Shown: in pieces, positions 1-8,726 of the stretch
Layout: the number at the start of each line of letters is the position of its first letter
How positions within the stretch are numbered: position 1 is the stretch's first letter
Assembly (NCBI GenBank): GCA_963735955.1
Contig: CAVTND010000011.1
Coordinates: 1 to 64,000, forward strand
DNA: 64,000 nt
From: CAVTND01 sp963735955
GTDB taxonomy: Bacteria; Pseudomonadota; Gammaproteobacteria; Burkholderiales; Burkholderiaceae_F
Reading direction: 5' to 3'
Notes under the pieces: generated by a model
Told to the model about the DNA's origin: nothing
Databases searched by the model: none
What the model saw: only the letters and a program-made list of their open reading frames with translations
Translations under genes and position numbers: made by a program

Positions 1-859
1 CAGGTTGACAAAGAGAGCCCGGTTGTCCGTTGTGTCCGGCTTCGTATACACACTCGCGTAGTCCCGCGCGAGGAAGCGTTGTTCCTGCAATCCATTGCCG
101 GTGAGATCGTTGTCGGCGTACGCCAGCGTCAGATACGCCGACGATAGCGGTCCACGCCAACCGACCTTGCCGAAGATCTGTCCGACGCGCGAGGGTGAGT
201 CGTCGCGCCAACCATCTTCTCTGAACAGGGTGCCGGTCGCGTAGACGTCGATGCCGTTGTCCCAGGCTGCCCCGGACTCGAAGAGCACCGATTCGCGGCC
301 GTATTGGCCGTAAGTCCCTTGCAGGATTGTTCCGGGATTCGAGCGACCGTCCTTCGTTTCCATCGACAGCGCCCCGCCGAGCGTGTTGAGGCCGAGCAAG
401 GGGTTCGATCCCGGCTGCAGCGCAATGGACGATATCGCTCTCAGGGGGATGAGATCCCAGCTCACGACATCCCCAAAGGGCTGGTTCAGGCGCACGCCAT
501 CCATGTAGACCGAAAGGCCCTGGGGCGTGCCCAGCAGCGGCGACGCGACATAACCGCGGTAGGTCACGTCGGCCTGGAACGGATTGCCCTGGATGTCGTT
601 GACGTAGACGCTGCCGAGGAAGCGATTCATGAACCCTGCGAGGTCGGTCGCGTTACTGCGCAGGATCTCCTGCGACTTCGCGGTCTGCACGGGGGCCGGA
701 ATCTGTTCCAGCGGCTGGCCGAGCCCGGGAAGGGGCGTTGTGCCCACCACTTCGACTTTCTGCATTTCGATCGGGTCCTCGGCGAGTGCGTGTTCCCGGA
801 GCAAGCGAAACGCAGACGACGGCGCAGACAAACGCGCGGCGCGATTGGACCAGGGACAC
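1..859 (-). CDS. TonB-dependent outer-membrane receptor, N-terminal part (runs off left edge)
   Basis: The minus strand encodes a plug domain beginning MQKVEVVGTTPLPGLG, then the typical plug phrases VYMDGVRLNQPFGD, ISSIALQPGSNPLLGLNTLGG and ALSMETKDG, followed by the first barrel strands. These are hallmark TonB-receptor plug features, so the protein should import a chelated metal or another large ligand through the outer membrane using TonB energy. A GTG at 859 starts a good signal peptide (VSLVQSRRAFVCAVVCVSLA), but this lies in a different frame from the plug. One indel near 790-810 must join them. The C-terminal barrel is outside the window, so the ligand cannot be inferred. It is divergent from the two-component pair that follows, which might regulate it (inference). 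Confidence 0.85.
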
Positions 860-1051
860 TTGCGCTTCCTCGTCGACCGTTGTCTTATGTTCGCCAACGC
901 GCCGCGAGCACGGGCGGCGCTGCCCGGAGGATTGCATCTGAGCAGGTCCCGCAGCGGCGATGACTTCCCGAATACACCCGGGAAAAACTCCCGATCAGAC
1001 GCACCCAACCCGGGCGCCCTGGGGATTTGAAAGCACTATGGAGGACGCAGG

Positions 1052-2010
1052 ATGGACAACCGATTGCACGATCTCACGGCGGCACGCCGCGATCTCCTGA
1101 TGCTCATCGGCGGCGCGCTGGCATTCGCACTGCTTAGCATTCAATTCGAGATCTTCGAGCTCGTGCACGCATGGACGCGGCCGCACGAGTACTACCAGGT
1201 GGACGAATTGCCCGGCGTGCTGCTGTTCCTGGCGTGTGGTCTGGCGTGGTACGCGTGGCGGCGCGTCGGCGAAGCGCGGATAGAGCTCGCACTACGACGC
1301 AGCGTCGAGGACCGACTGCGCGCCGCGCTCGCTGAGAACCGCGACCTCGCGCTCGCAGCCCTGCGAGTGCAGGAGGAGGAGCGGCGGAGCCTCGCGCGGG
1401 AATTGCATGACGAACTCGGCCAGTGCCTCAACGCCGTGAAGATCGATGCAGTAGCTGCCTCCGCGACGGCCGCGCGGACTGCAAAGGGAATGCCGATGAC
1501 GCGGCGGCGGCGATCGTAGCCACGGTCGATCACGTGCAGAGCGTCGTGCGCGACATCGTGCGGCGCCTGCGTCCCACGGGCCTGGACGAACTCGGCCTGC
1601 CGGCGGCGATCGAGCACTGCGTTGATGGATGGCGGCGCAGACTGCCCGCCGTCGTGTTCCGCCTGACGATCGATCGAGAGCTGGGGGAATTCGACGAGGC
1701 GACCAACATCACGCTCTACCGTCTTCTGCAGGAAGGGCTCACCAATGTCGCCAAGCACGCACACGCGGCACTGGTCGAGATCACGTTGACCCGACGTCCC
1801 TGCGCGACCGCGGATCGGGCAGAAGTGGTGCTTGCCATGCGCGACGACGGCATCGGACGTGCGGCGGACACAGCGATACGTGGCATCGGTCTCGTCGGCA
1901 TGCGCGAGCGCGTCGAGGCCTTGGCCGGCCGCCTCGACGTCGCGGGCGCGGGAACGTGTGGCTTCGGCTTCGAGGCACGAATACCGCTACCGCGGATGGA
2001 GGTCGCATGA
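1052..2010 (+). CDS. NarL/UhpB-type sensor histidine kinase (frameshifted)
   Basis: The first frame (1052-1519) has a membrane helix near residues 16-34, a second hydrophobic segment near 52-66, and a HisKA_3 phosphoacceptor ELHDELGQ. The second frame (to 2010) continues with a conserved RRLRPTGLDELGL segment, the N-box EGLTNVAKHAHA, a D-x-G-x-G-type ATP motif DDGIG and GLVGMRERVEALAG. Together they make a complete HPK7 kinase, so one indel between about 1450 and 1490 is needed. Its stop overlaps the start of the response regulator (ATGA at 2007-2010), which is typical translational coupling. A strong ribosome site (ggaggacgcagg) precedes ATG 1052. The kinase probably senses a membrane or periplasmic signal; which one is unknown. 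Confidence 0.85.
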
Positions 2011-2753
2011 AGCCGGCCATCAGCGTGCTCCTTGTCGACGACCATGCCGTCGTCCGCGAGGGGTACCGGCGGCTGCTCGAGCGAGCTGGCGATCTGCGCA
2101 TAGTTGGCGAGGCGGCCACGGCGGCCGAGGCCGTGCGCATTTGCGCGCAAACGGCGCCGGACGTCGTCGTCATGGATATTTCGCTACCGGACGTCAGCGG
2201 CATCGAAGCGCTGCGCCGGCTGCTTGCTCGCGCACCGGAGGCTCGGGTGCTGATGTTCAGCATCCACGACGAGTCGATTTTTCCGCGGCACGCATTCGCG
2301 GCCGGGGCATTGGGCTACGTGACCAAGGCGAGCGCGCCAGATGTGCTGGTCGATGCGGTGCGCGTGGTCGCGCTCGGACGGCGCTATCTCAGCCCCGACA
2401 TCGCACATTCACTCGCGCTGCAGGGCATGGGCGGCGAGCGGGGAATAGCGGCGCTGTCGACACGCGAATTCGAGATTGCGCGCCTGCTGGCGCTAGGCCA
2501 CCCGGTGCGCGAAATTGCCGACAAGCTCTGCCTGAGCGTCAAGACTGTTGCCAATCATCAATGGGCGATCCGCCAGAAACTCGGCGCGGACAATGCGGCG
2601 CAGTTCCTGCGCATTGCGTCCCGCGATGGCTTGATCGCGAGTCGGCAATTAGTCCGTTGCGCGCGTGGCCTACTGGATGGCCGCTCCCCGAGCGCACCGC
2701 GCGGTGACGGCGTCGAGTTTCTTTGGGGCTTCGCCTCTTTTGAGTATTGGTAA
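2007..2753 (+). CDS. NarL/FixJ-family response regulator
   Basis: Receiver domain: residues 1-120 hold the acidic pair in LLVDDHAVVREG, the phosphorylated Asp in VVVMDISLPDVSG, the Ser of MFSIHD and the Lys of GYVTKASAP. A LuxR-type helix-turn-helix follows at about 150-205 (LSTREFEIARLLALGHPVREIADKLCLSVKTVANH). The arrangement resembles UhpA. It overlaps the preceding kinase gene by four bases, so the pair forms one operon and the kinase is the likely phosphodonor. The C-terminal 30 or so residues after DGLIAS (ending FASFEYW) go beyond the usual family end and may be a read-through tail created by an indel. Target genes are unknown; the divergent TonB receptor is one candidate. Confidence 0.9.
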   Translation: MKPAISVLLVDDHAVVREGYRRLLERAGDLRIVGEAATAAEAVRICAQTAPDVVVMDISLPDVSGIEALRRLLARAPEARVLMFSIHDESIFPRHAFAAGALGYVTKASAPDVLVDAVRVVALGRRYLSPDIAHSLALQGMGGERGIAALSTREFEIARLLALGHPVREIADKLCLSVKTVANHQWAIRQKLGADNAAQFLRIASRDGLIASRQLVRCARGLLDGRSPSAPRGDGVEFLWGFASFEYW

Positions 2754-2764
2754 GGACCGGACTC

Positions 2765-3151
2765 TCAAACAGCAGCGTCCGCTATCCAGCGATTCTCTTC
2801 TCGATGATTGGCCGAACCGCGAGGCGCATTCCCGATTGCTTCGAGCAGTGCTGTCATGCTCTTCAGCTCCGGGTTGCCCTTCGGCGATAGGGTTCGGTAT
2901 AGCGTCGTTGCGTTGAGTTGGGCGCGGGCGGCGAGCTTGGGTACACCACCGAAGGCCTCCGCCATGTAGCGCGGAGCAACCATCAGTTCCTCCTGGTCGC
3001 CATCGGCCAGAACCGCATTGAGGTACTCGGCCGCGAACTGCGGATCCTTCCGGAAGCTCTCCACCGTCGCAACATCGTGCGCGCGATATGGCGCCGCCTT
3101 GCGCGTCGTACGCGGTTTCGCGGGCTTAGCCTTGAGAGCAGCTGTTTTCAT
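2765..3151 (-). CDS. Putative addiction-module antidote, HI1420-like HTH protein
   Basis: Starting at MKTAALKAKPAK, the protein has the family core YRAHDVATVESFRKDPQFAAEYLNAVL, then a Xre-like helix-turn-helix: GGVPKLAARAQLNATTLYRTLSPKGNPELKSMTALLEAIG. This matches the COG3636 antidote family of HigBA/RelBE-type modules, which bind their own operator and neutralise an RNase toxin. Family members normally end with a LEAIGMRLAV-type tail. Here that tail (MRLAVRPIIEKRIAG) lies in another frame directly after AIG, so one extra A in GGGAATG near 2840 has shifted the end. No toxin gene is visible upstream: the segment 3152-3254 is short and the duplicated LysR fragment begins next to it. It may therefore be an orphan or a remnant. 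Confidence 0.7.
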   Translation of the reverse strand: MKTAALKAKPAKPRTTRKAAPYRAHDVATVESFRKDPQFAAEYLNAVLADGDQEELMVAPRYMAEAFGGVPKLAARAQLNATTLYRTLSPKGNPELKSMTALLEAIGNAPRGSANHREENRWIADAAV

Positions 3152-3254
3152 AGCGCCATCTTCGCCTAAAAGCGAGGATGGCGCTAGCCATTCCGGACCC
3201 TGGGTCATGGGCGCCCATCGGTTTCCGATAGGCGGTCGCTCTCGCCAGCGCCGC

Positions 3255-3826
3255 GACCCTAAGCGGACGATGTCACTCAAGGCGCGCGAGGCCTGGCGTA
3301 CTCAATCAGCGCCTTCAATTTCGTTGGCTGGTTGCTCCTGCTGGGGTAGTACAGGTAGAAGCCTGGGAACGTCGGCGAGAACGAGGTCAACACGCGCTTC
3401 AGCCGCTTGGCTCGGATATGGGGCAGAGCAAGTTGCTCGAAGGTGTACGCCAAACCGACGCCCTCGAGTGCCGCGTCCACGCTGAACAGCGTGTCGCTGA
3501 TGGTCAGGTTGCCCTTGACCTCATACTCCACGAGTCGTCCATCGACCTCGAACTCCCACTTGTAGATCACCCCTGTGCCAGCAAAGCGGACGCGGACACA
3601 GTTGTGACGCGCCAGTTCATCCGGATGGCGGGGAGCGGGAACCCGCCGCAGGTACTCCGGTGAAGCGACCACCGCGACGGTGACCGGTCCACCGAGGGGG
3701 ACGGCCACCATATCCCGGTGGAGGCTCTCGCCCATGCGGACACCGGCATCGAAACCTCTCTCGACAATGTCGACGAAGCCCTCATCGGTGGTCAGCTCAA
3801 GCTGAACATAGGGATGCTCCCGGAGG
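3255..3826. repeat. Copy A of a 572-bp duplication (3' part of a LysR gene)
   Basis: This block aligns without gaps to 11347-11918 at a constant offset of 8092, with about a dozen substitutions counted by eye (about 98% identity). Both begin with gaccctaagcggacgatgtc and both end at gctcccggagg, after which the sequences diverge. Copy B is part of an intact LysR gene, so copy A is the derived, truncated one. No insertion sequence is seen at either border. Confidence 0.9.
3277..3826 (-). pseudogene. Truncated LysR-type regulator (substrate-binding domain only)
   Basis: The frame encodes the LysR effector domain from LREHPYVQLELTTDEGFVDIVERGFDAGVRMGE to LKALIEYARPRAP. It is almost identical to the C-terminal two thirds of the complete regulator at 11369-12265. 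The helix-turn-helix domain is absent. Upstream of position 3826 the frame runs into unrelated sequence with no LysR character, so it cannot bind DNA in the normal way. It is a partial gene duplication; whether it is expressed is unknown, and the reading frame remains open. Confidence 0.85.
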
Positions 3827-3943
3827 TAGCGCCGCGAGGAATTTTTTCGCATCGGGCGGCATCCAAAAGCGCGCCCGCCTCGTAAGTGGTGATCAGAAGG
3901 ATGGCCGACACGTCCTTTCCGACCCACCCTTGTGAGGATCACC

Positions 3944-4360
3944 ATGAAACACGCACTTCTGCTGGCGGCGCTATTCGGTGCCGCCACCGTCCAGGCCAAC
4001 CCCACCATCGAGACGAACGGCCTCCTGACCAATCGCGACGGCCGCACGCTCTACACGTTCGACAAGGACAGCGCGGGCAAGAGCAACTGCACCGGTGGCT
4101 GCGTCGTGTCGTGGCCAGCCTTCACCGTCGGTAACGCCAGCCTGGCAGGCGGCGACTTTTCGATCATCATGCGCGACGACGGCACGCAACAGTGGGCCTT
4201 CCAGGGCAATCCGCTGTACTTCTTCGGCGGTGACGCGAAGCCCGGCGAGACCAAGGGCGATAACCAGGGCGGCGTCTGGCATGCGCTGCGCAGCGCATCG
4301 AAGAAGGCCGCGCGCAATGACAGCTCCGGCTATTCCGCCGGTTCCAGCTACACGTATTGA
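3944..4360 (+). CDS. Secreted COG4315-type repeat protein
   Basis: ATG 3944 follows tgtgaggatcacc and starts a clear signal peptide (MKHALLLAALFGAATVQA). The mature part shows the family pattern: NGLLTNRDGRTLYTFDKDS with its Y-x-F-x-x-D motif, then NCTGGCVVSWPAF with two Cys that probably form a disulfide, then a second GNPLYFFGGDAKPGETKGDNQGGVWHAL repeat. The length of about 138 residues is normal. These small periplasmic proteins are common in proteobacteria and their function is unknown. The C-terminus is Ser/Tyr rich. No operon partner is obvious; a DUF3455 protein follows after 127 bases. Confidence 0.85.
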   Translation: MKHALLLAALFGAATVQANPTIETNGLLTNRDGRTLYTFDKDSAGKSNCTGGCVVSWPAFTVGNASLAGGDFSIIMRDDGTQQWAFQGNPLYFFGGDAKPGETKGDNQGGVWHALRSASKKAARNDSSGYSAGSSYTY

Positions 4361-4487
4361 CGAATCGGCATCGCCGCGGACCCGGCGGGTCATTTCACCG
4401 AGTCTGCATCCGAATCCGTTCCGCTCTCGTACGTCGTGGAAAGGATGGCGCACCGCCCCCTTTCCACACCACCACTCCGGAGGAAAC

Positions 4488-5120
4488 ATGAATTCCATTC
4501 ACTGCATCACCCGTCCCACCCGGACAATTCCGCCCGGCTCCGATCGCCGCGAGCTGCGTTTCGCGGCGGTGAAGCGACAGCTTCTCGTCTGCGCGTCCGC
4601 CGCGGTACTTGCCGCCTGCACCAGCACGCCGCCGGTGGCAGTTCCGGCCGCGCTCGCGGTCCCCGCCGGTCAGTCGCTCGCGACAGCGGCGAGTGCCAAA
4701 GGCGTCCAGATCTATGAGTGCCGCAAGGACAAGGGTCTGGATGCGTGGGTGTTCATTGGCCCGGAGGCGACACTGTTCGATGCGCGCGACCGCGAAATCG
4801 GCTCGCATGGGTTGGCCGCAAGCGGCTTAGGTCCGTTCTGGCAGGCCGCCGACGGCAGTCGGATCGTGGGCGCCGTGAAAGGCCGTGCCGACGCGCCGCA
4901 GGACGGGGCGATTGCCTGGCTGCTTCTGAGCACCACCGCCGAAGGCCCCCAGGGCACGTTCAGCACGGTGAAGAACGTCCAGCGCGTCGACACCGTCGGC
5001 GGCCTGCCGCCGAAAGAAGGTTGCGCGCCGGGCACCTACGGTCAGCGCGTGCGCGTGCCGTACACGGCCACGTACCGGTTCTTCGTCGAGCAGAACCGAA
5101 CTGCCGGGCTTCGCTACTAG
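4488..5120 (+). CDS. DUF3455 family lipoprotein
   Basis: ATG 4488 has a strong site (cggaggaaac). An N-terminal extension of about 30 residues precedes the hydrophobic stretch QLLVCASAAVLAACTST, whose LAAC is a lipobox, so the protein is probably lipid-anchored in the envelope. The rest matches DUF3455: GVQIYECRKDKGLDAWVFIGPEATLFD, HGLAASGLGPFWQAADGS, a long central region, and GCAPGTYGQRVRVPYTATYRFF near the end. Function is unknown. It lies in a same-strand run of small secreted or stress-type proteins (COG4315, DUF1127, SRPBCC), which hints at a common stress setting, but the gaps are 100 bases or so and a single operon is not proven. Confidence 0.8.
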   Translation: MNSIHCITRPTRTIPPGSDRRELRFAAVKRQLLVCASAAVLAACTSTPPVAVPAALAVPAGQSLATAASAKGVQIYECRKDKGLDAWVFIGPEATLFDARDREIGSHGLAASGLGPFWQAADGSRIVGAVKGRADAPQDGAIAWLLLSTTAEGPQGTFSTVKNVQRVDTVGGLPPKEGCAPGTYGQRVRVPYTATYRFFVEQNRTAGLRY

Positions 5121-5132
5121 GCGCGAGCGGAC

Positions 5133-5423
5133 ATGCCAGCACCCATGAGGCAACAACTGCGCAGGCTGCGCCGGTACTTGAATGCATTTGGGTTCGCCTT
5201 CCATCGCTGGGAGGCGCGACTCGCCGCACGACGCCGGGTCAGTGCGACCGTGCGCGCGCTTTCGGTACTCGACGATCGAACGCTGCATGACCTTGGACTC
5301 GGCCGCAGTGAGGTGATCTCCGCTGCGCTCGACAGCGAGCGCACGGCTGGCGACGACACGCTGCGTCGCCGGGGCAATGGGCGTTCGCCGGCTGCGTGCG
5401 GGTTCCAGTGCATGGAGCAATGA
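5133..5423 (+). CDS. DUF1127 (YjiS-like) small protein
   Basis: The centre reads LSVLDDRTLHDLGLGRSEVISA, the signature of DUF1127, preceded by a basic, Arg-rich N-terminal helix (RRLRRYLNAFGFAFHRWEARLAARRR). Family proteins are about 50-100 residues, often cytosolic and induced under stress or phosphate limitation; some bind RNA. Here the conserved block is central and a 45-residue polar tail follows. Two starts are possible (5133 and ATG 5145), neither with a strong ribosome site. It begins 12 bases after the DUF3455 stop and could be co-transcribed with it. Confidence 0.75.
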   Translation: MPAPMRQQLRRLRRYLNAFGFAFHRWEARLAARRRVSATVRALSVLDDRTLHDLGLGRSEVISAALDSERTAGDDTLRRRGNGRSPAACGFQCMEQ

Positions 5424-5519
5424 AGAAGCACCGCGGCGTTGCGGCCATCCGGTCGTCGCGCCGATTTTGAAGTTTCCGGCACGTTGCCGGACCCACTAAT
5501 CACACTGAAGGATTGAACA

Positions 5520-6098
5520 ATGTCTCACCTTAACGACGGAGCAAACGAAGGCCTCGAATCGCAGGATTTGAAGAAGGATTCCGGCACGAAAACCGGCTCG
5601 GGCGCAGCGTCCATGCGCTCGCTTGGCGTCGGCCTGCTGATGGCCGGCAGTGCCGCGGGCGCACTCGCCGGCACGCTGTCGGTCAGCGAAGAAGTCGAAC
5701 TCGCGGCCTCGCCCGCGAGGACATGGGCTGCGATCAAGGACTTCCAGCGGTGGCAGACCTGGCATCCGGCGTTCGCCACCACCGAGATCACCAAGGGAGG
5801 CGGCAATGCGAAGGGCACGGTGCGGGTCCTGGCCACGAAGGATGGCGCGAAGTTCAACGAGGAACTGCTTATGCACGACGCCGCCTCGCGTTCGTATCAG
5901 TACCGGATCATCGACTCGCCGCTGCCGATTAGCGGCTACGTTTCGACGATCGAAGTCAAGGAGAGCACGTTGGGATCGCGCGTGGTGTGGAGTTCCAACT
6001 TCACCGTGAATCCCGGCGCTTCCGACGAGGCGATGAAGAAGACGATCGCCGGCGTCTACCGCGCCGGTCTCGACAGTCTCAAGGCAAACTTGAACTAG
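5520..6098 (+). CDS. Exported SRPBCC-fold (polyketide cyclase-like) protein
   Basis: Residues 1-35 are polar. They are followed by a hydrophobic stretch SLGVGLLMAGSAAGALAG that looks like a signal peptide or anchor. From about residue 52 the sequence has the SRPBCC/START-like opening GTLSVSEEVELAASPARTWAAIKDFQRWQTWHPAF, strands such as GTVRVLATKDGAKFNEELL, and a long C-terminal helix (ASDEAMKKTIAGVYRAGLDSLKANL). SRPBCC domains form a hydrophobic ligand-binding cup. A ligand cannot be named. An alternative start at Met32 (MRSLGVGLLM) would give a conventional signal peptide. Confidence 0.8.
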   Translation: MSHLNDGANEGLESQDLKKDSGTKTGSGAASMRSLGVGLLMAGSAAGALAGTLSVSEEVELAASPARTWAAIKDFQRWQTWHPAFATTEITKGGGNAKGTVRVLATKDGAKFNEELLMHDAASRSYQYRIIDSPLPISGYVSTIEVKESTLGSRVVWSSNFTVNPGASDEAMKKTIAGVYRAGLDSLKANLN

Positions 6099-6135
6099 CC
6101 ATCGCCGCGGCACCCGCCGTCGTGATTTACGCCGT

Positions 6136-6161
6136 GGCAGCCGCGCCCGTGCGCGGCTGCC
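6136..6161 (+). terminator. Perfect 11-bp hairpin, possible transcription end
   Basis: ggcagccgcgc and its exact complement gcgcggctgcc flank a ccgt loop, 38 bases after the SRPBCC stop codon. No T-run follows, so it is either a weak intrinsic terminator or an mRNA-stabilising hairpin. Confidence 0.5.
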
Positions 6162-6373
6162 GTCGCCTTGTCCAGGTTCGCGCAGCAGGAATGCGGACGC
6201 CTGCGCTTGTCGAACATCGGCAGCACGACTGACGCATTCGCCCATCGTGAGGGCCAAGCTCGTCCGATTGCGCCGCGAGCCATCCTTTACATTCAAGCGA
6301 GGACGAATCGAGGTTCATGGCCGGCTTGAAACCAAGATTCTGAACCGAAGGTCTCGCGCGAAAACTGTTGCGT

Positions 6374-6841
6374 CTAGCGAATCTCCAAGACCGCCTCGAC
6401 TTCAACGGCGACTCCGTATGGCAGTGCTGCGACCCCAATTGCCATTCGCGTGTGCCGCCCCGCCTCACCAAAGACCTGAACGAAGAGGTCAGAAGCTCCG
6501 TTGATCACCTGCGACTGACCAGAAAACTCGGGCACCGAGTTGACGTAGCCGGCAATCCGAATACATCTACGTACGCGGTCGAGGTCGCCGTCCAAAGCGA
6601 GTCGAGCCTGCGCAACCAGATTCAGCGCGCAAAGGCGCGCCGCTTGTTGACCGTCTTCAACCAAGAATTCGCGACCTAGCTTACCGATGAAGCGCCGCTC
6701 GCCGTTCCATTGTGAAAGCTGGCCGGTGAGGAAAAGCAAATTACCCGATCGAGCGAATGGAACGTAGTTCGCCCCGGGCGAACTCGGGACGGGGAGTTCG
6801 ATACGCAGCGTCTTAAGCCGCTCGTCGACCAGTGACGGCAT
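6374..6841 (-). CDS. RidA/YjgF family protein
   Basis: The frame from MPSLVDERLKTLRIELPVPSSPGANYVPF to GVAVEVEAVLEIR shows the Rid family pattern: GNLLFLTGQL, then ALNLVAQARLALDGDLDRVRRCIRIAGYVNS, QVINGASDLFVQVFGEAGRHTRMAIGVAALPYGVAVEVEAV. The conserved Arg of the RidA enamine/imine deaminase site is present (HTRMAIGVAALP). At 155 residues it belongs to the longer subgroup rather than classical 128-residue RidA. Members of that subgroup act on reactive intermediates or have no known activity. The upstream extension in the same frame (to 6967) is Arg-rich and unlikely to be translated. It stands alone. Confidence 0.85.
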   Translation of the reverse strand: MPSLVDERLKTLRIELPVPSSPGANYVPFARSGNLLFLTGQLSQWNGERRFIGKLGREFLVEDGQQAARLCALNLVAQARLALDGDLDRVRRCIRIAGYVNSVPEFSGQSQVINGASDLFVQVFGEAGRHTRMAIGVAALPYGVAVEVEAVLEIR

Positions 6842-7008
6842 ATAGCTCTCCAGGAAGGCCGCTTGCGCACTTGCGAAGAGATCAAGGATACGGCGCACCG
6901 CACGGGTCCGCCTTCGGGCGCGTCTCAGTCCGAAGCGGTTAGTCCGCAGTTGGCCGCAGCCCATCACCCTCAGCTGAAGGCGGCTAGATTTCCGCCGTCC
7001 GGCCGCGC

Positions 7009-7452
7009 CTACATCTGCCGGAACAGGTGCAGGTAGGCGCGGCTCACCGGCAGGGTTTCGGGCCGGCCCTTCAGATGGATGGTCGCCGTTTCGTTGTGGC
7101 CGCGCGTGACATGGCTGACCGCGCCGAGGTTGACGATGACCGAGCGGTGCACTTGCACGAACTGCTCCGGATCAAGCTGGCCGGCGAGTTCCTTCAACGG
7201 CGTGCGCACCAGCGCCTCGTCGGGCCGGGCGCCGTCGCCGCGCCAGCCCACCAGCAGGACGAACTCGCGGAAGACCCGGCGGATCGCTTCGCCGTTGTCC
7301 CAGCGGAAATCGGCGATGGTCTTGAAGTCGGGCATCAGCCGACCTGTCAACCAGCTCAACTCGACATTGCGCTGCGCCTCGCGCTCGAGCCGACGGCTGG
7401 ACTGGATGCGGTTCAGATACCCGTAGACGTAAATCTTCAGCAGCGTGGCCAT
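7009..7452 (-). pseudogene. Chimera: IS1182-type transposase N-terminus fused to a LytTR DNA-binding domain
   Basis: Residues 1-67 read as the N-terminal region of an IS1182-family transposase: LLKIYVYGYLNRIQSSRRLEREAQRNVELSWLTGRLMPDFKTIADFRWDNGEAIR. From residue 82 the same frame turns into a LytTR domain, RTPLKELAGQLDPEQFVQVHRSVIVNLGAVSHVTRG, ending LPVSRAYLHLFRQM like many Burkholderiales LytTR response regulators. The transposase catalytic core and the LytTR receiver or sensor part are both missing. The simplest reading is an old IS insertion into a LytTR regulator followed by deletion that joined the two remnants in frame. The LytTR part, from about 7209 down to 7009, is complete enough to bind DNA if translated. 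Confidence 0.8.
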
Positions 7453-7548
7453 CGGCGTTTCAATAAACAGCGTCCACGAGGTATACCGAACGGTAGAGGG
7501 ACCAGCGGGTGCATGTCGGGCGCGTCCGCGGACGCCCTGACCTCGTTC

Positions 7549-8058
7549 TCACTTTTGCTGAACCAGCTCACCTTCGAGTACCCACTGGCGATCCGTGGGT
7601 CCGACGACATTGATGTGCAGCGTGCCAGCCCCTTGCAGCCCTTTGAGATTGCCGCTCGATCCAACAACTTCCCACGAGCCGTTCAGCAGATTTTTCGGTT
7701 TGCCGTCCAGCCCAGTTACGGCGGTCGCTCGGAACTGCGTCTTGAGATAAGCAAAATCTCCGTCCGGCATGGCGAATACCAGATAGCCCTGCCCATTGGC
7801 GCCTGTGCCGGGGGTCACATCATGCGTACCCCACTCGGTCGCGGTCGCCCCAGCGAGTAGTCCTTGGCCGGTTGCTTTGCCCTCGCGCCGCGTCATCAAC
7901 AGATAGCGCTTGCTGCCGTCGGCAAAGTCCATGCGCATGTTCTCCTTTTGGATTAACGTTGCCTCGACCTTGATCGGTTCCGACTGGACCAACGAGGATG
8001 CAGACAGGAGCGCCGTTGCTGCGATCACTGCGATTGCTGAGTGACATTTCAGTTTCAT
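7549..8058 (-). CDS. Exported protein of unknown function
   Basis: ATG 8058 follows the site gaggttcacc and starts a signal peptide (MKLKCHSAIAVIAATALLSASSLVQS). The mature protein of about 144 residues is rich in beta-strand patterns: KVEATLIQKENMRMDFADGSKRYLLMTRREGKATGQGLLAG, YLVFAMPDGDFAYLKTQFRA and NLLNGSWEVVGSSGNLKGLQGAGTLHINVVG. The last block resembles secreted allene-oxide-cyclase-like barrel proteins, but this is weak. It starts eight bases after the stop of the hydrolase gene upstream (8067), so the two form an operon. No family is assigned. Confidence 0.65.
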   Translation of the reverse strand: MKLKCHSAIAVIAATALLSASSLVQSEPIKVEATLIQKENMRMDFADGSKRYLLMTRREGKATGQGLLAGATATEWGTHDVTPGTGANGQGYLVFAMPDGDFAYLKTQFRATAVTGLDGKPKNLLNGSWEVVGSSGNLKGLQGAGTLHINVVGPTDRQWVLEGELVQQK

Positions 8059-8066
8059 GGTGAACC

Positions 8067-8726
8067 TCATTTGAAATTGCGCTGAGTTGCCACGACGTCC
8101 ATCAAGAACGGTGGAGTGGGTGGTTGAGTGTGTCGCCTGAACCAATCGACGATTCGGCGCCGGCTGTCGGCGGCGTTGAGCGTGAGCGCGTGATCGTCAA
8201 CCGCATAGCTCACCAGTTCATAGCGGCCGTGCGATCGCCGCAGCTCCTGCGCCATTGCCATTGCCTGTTCGACCGGCACTCGCTTGTCGGCGCCGCCGTG
8301 AAGCAACAGAAGAGGCGTGTTGAGGCGGTCCGCGAAAGCAACGGCACGTCGCGCCTGCAGGTGTTCGGTGCGGCGTTGATCGAAGTCAGGCATCAACTCT
8401 TGATAAAGCTCGAGCATTTCCGAGCGCGCCCTCGCCAGCTGCTCTAGATCGGTCGGTGCACCGATGACAGCGGCCGGGCCTTCGTCGAATTGCTTGCCAT
8501 GGGCGTCGTGCCGTTCGCGGATGAACCCCAGCCAGGCTTCGTAGCTATCGAAAGGAAGCTGGCAGGGGCGTCGATTTACGATACGGCCGTCCCTCGCGTC
8601 ACTTTCAGTGACATCGATCGAAGCCGTCAGCTCTCCCGCAACAGCGGCGGACGAGGCGAACACTAAAGCGCATGCTTGGAGGCAGGCGACGGTCCTGATA
8701 GATGCAAGGCGAATTGAGAGGTCCAT
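8067..8726 (-). CDS. Secreted alpha/beta hydrolase fragment (prolyl-oligopeptidase-type C-terminus)
   Basis: A signal peptide (VACLQACALVFASSAAVAG) leads a 219-residue protein. The C-terminal 100 residues match the end of S9-type hydrolases: ALQARRAVAFADRLNTPLLLLHGGADKRVPVEQAMAMAQELRR carries the catalytic Asp (GGAD) and YAVDDHALTLNAADSRRRIVDWFRRH the catalytic His. No G-x-S-x-G nucleophile elbow is present, and the N-terminal half of the usual domain is missing although the frame is intact. It may be an internally deleted enzyme that kept its signal peptide, so catalysis is doubtful. It is co-directional with, and eight bases from, the exported protein downstream. Confidence 0.65.
   Translation of the reverse strand: MDLSIRLASIRTVACLQACALVFASSAAVAGELTASIDVTESDARDGRIVNRRPCQLPFDSYEAWLGFIRERHDAHGKQFDEGPAAVIGAPTDLEQLARARSEMLELYQELMPDFDQRRTEHLQARRAVAFADRLNTPLLLLHGGADKRVPVEQAMAMAQELRRSHGRYELVSYAVDDHALTLNAADSRRRIVDWFRRHTQPPTPPFLMDVVATQRNFK

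Noticed and set aside
1423..1519. Programmed frameshift in the histidine kinase
   Set aside because: No slippery heptamer or downstream structure is visible, and the many similar breaks elsewhere favour sequence error.
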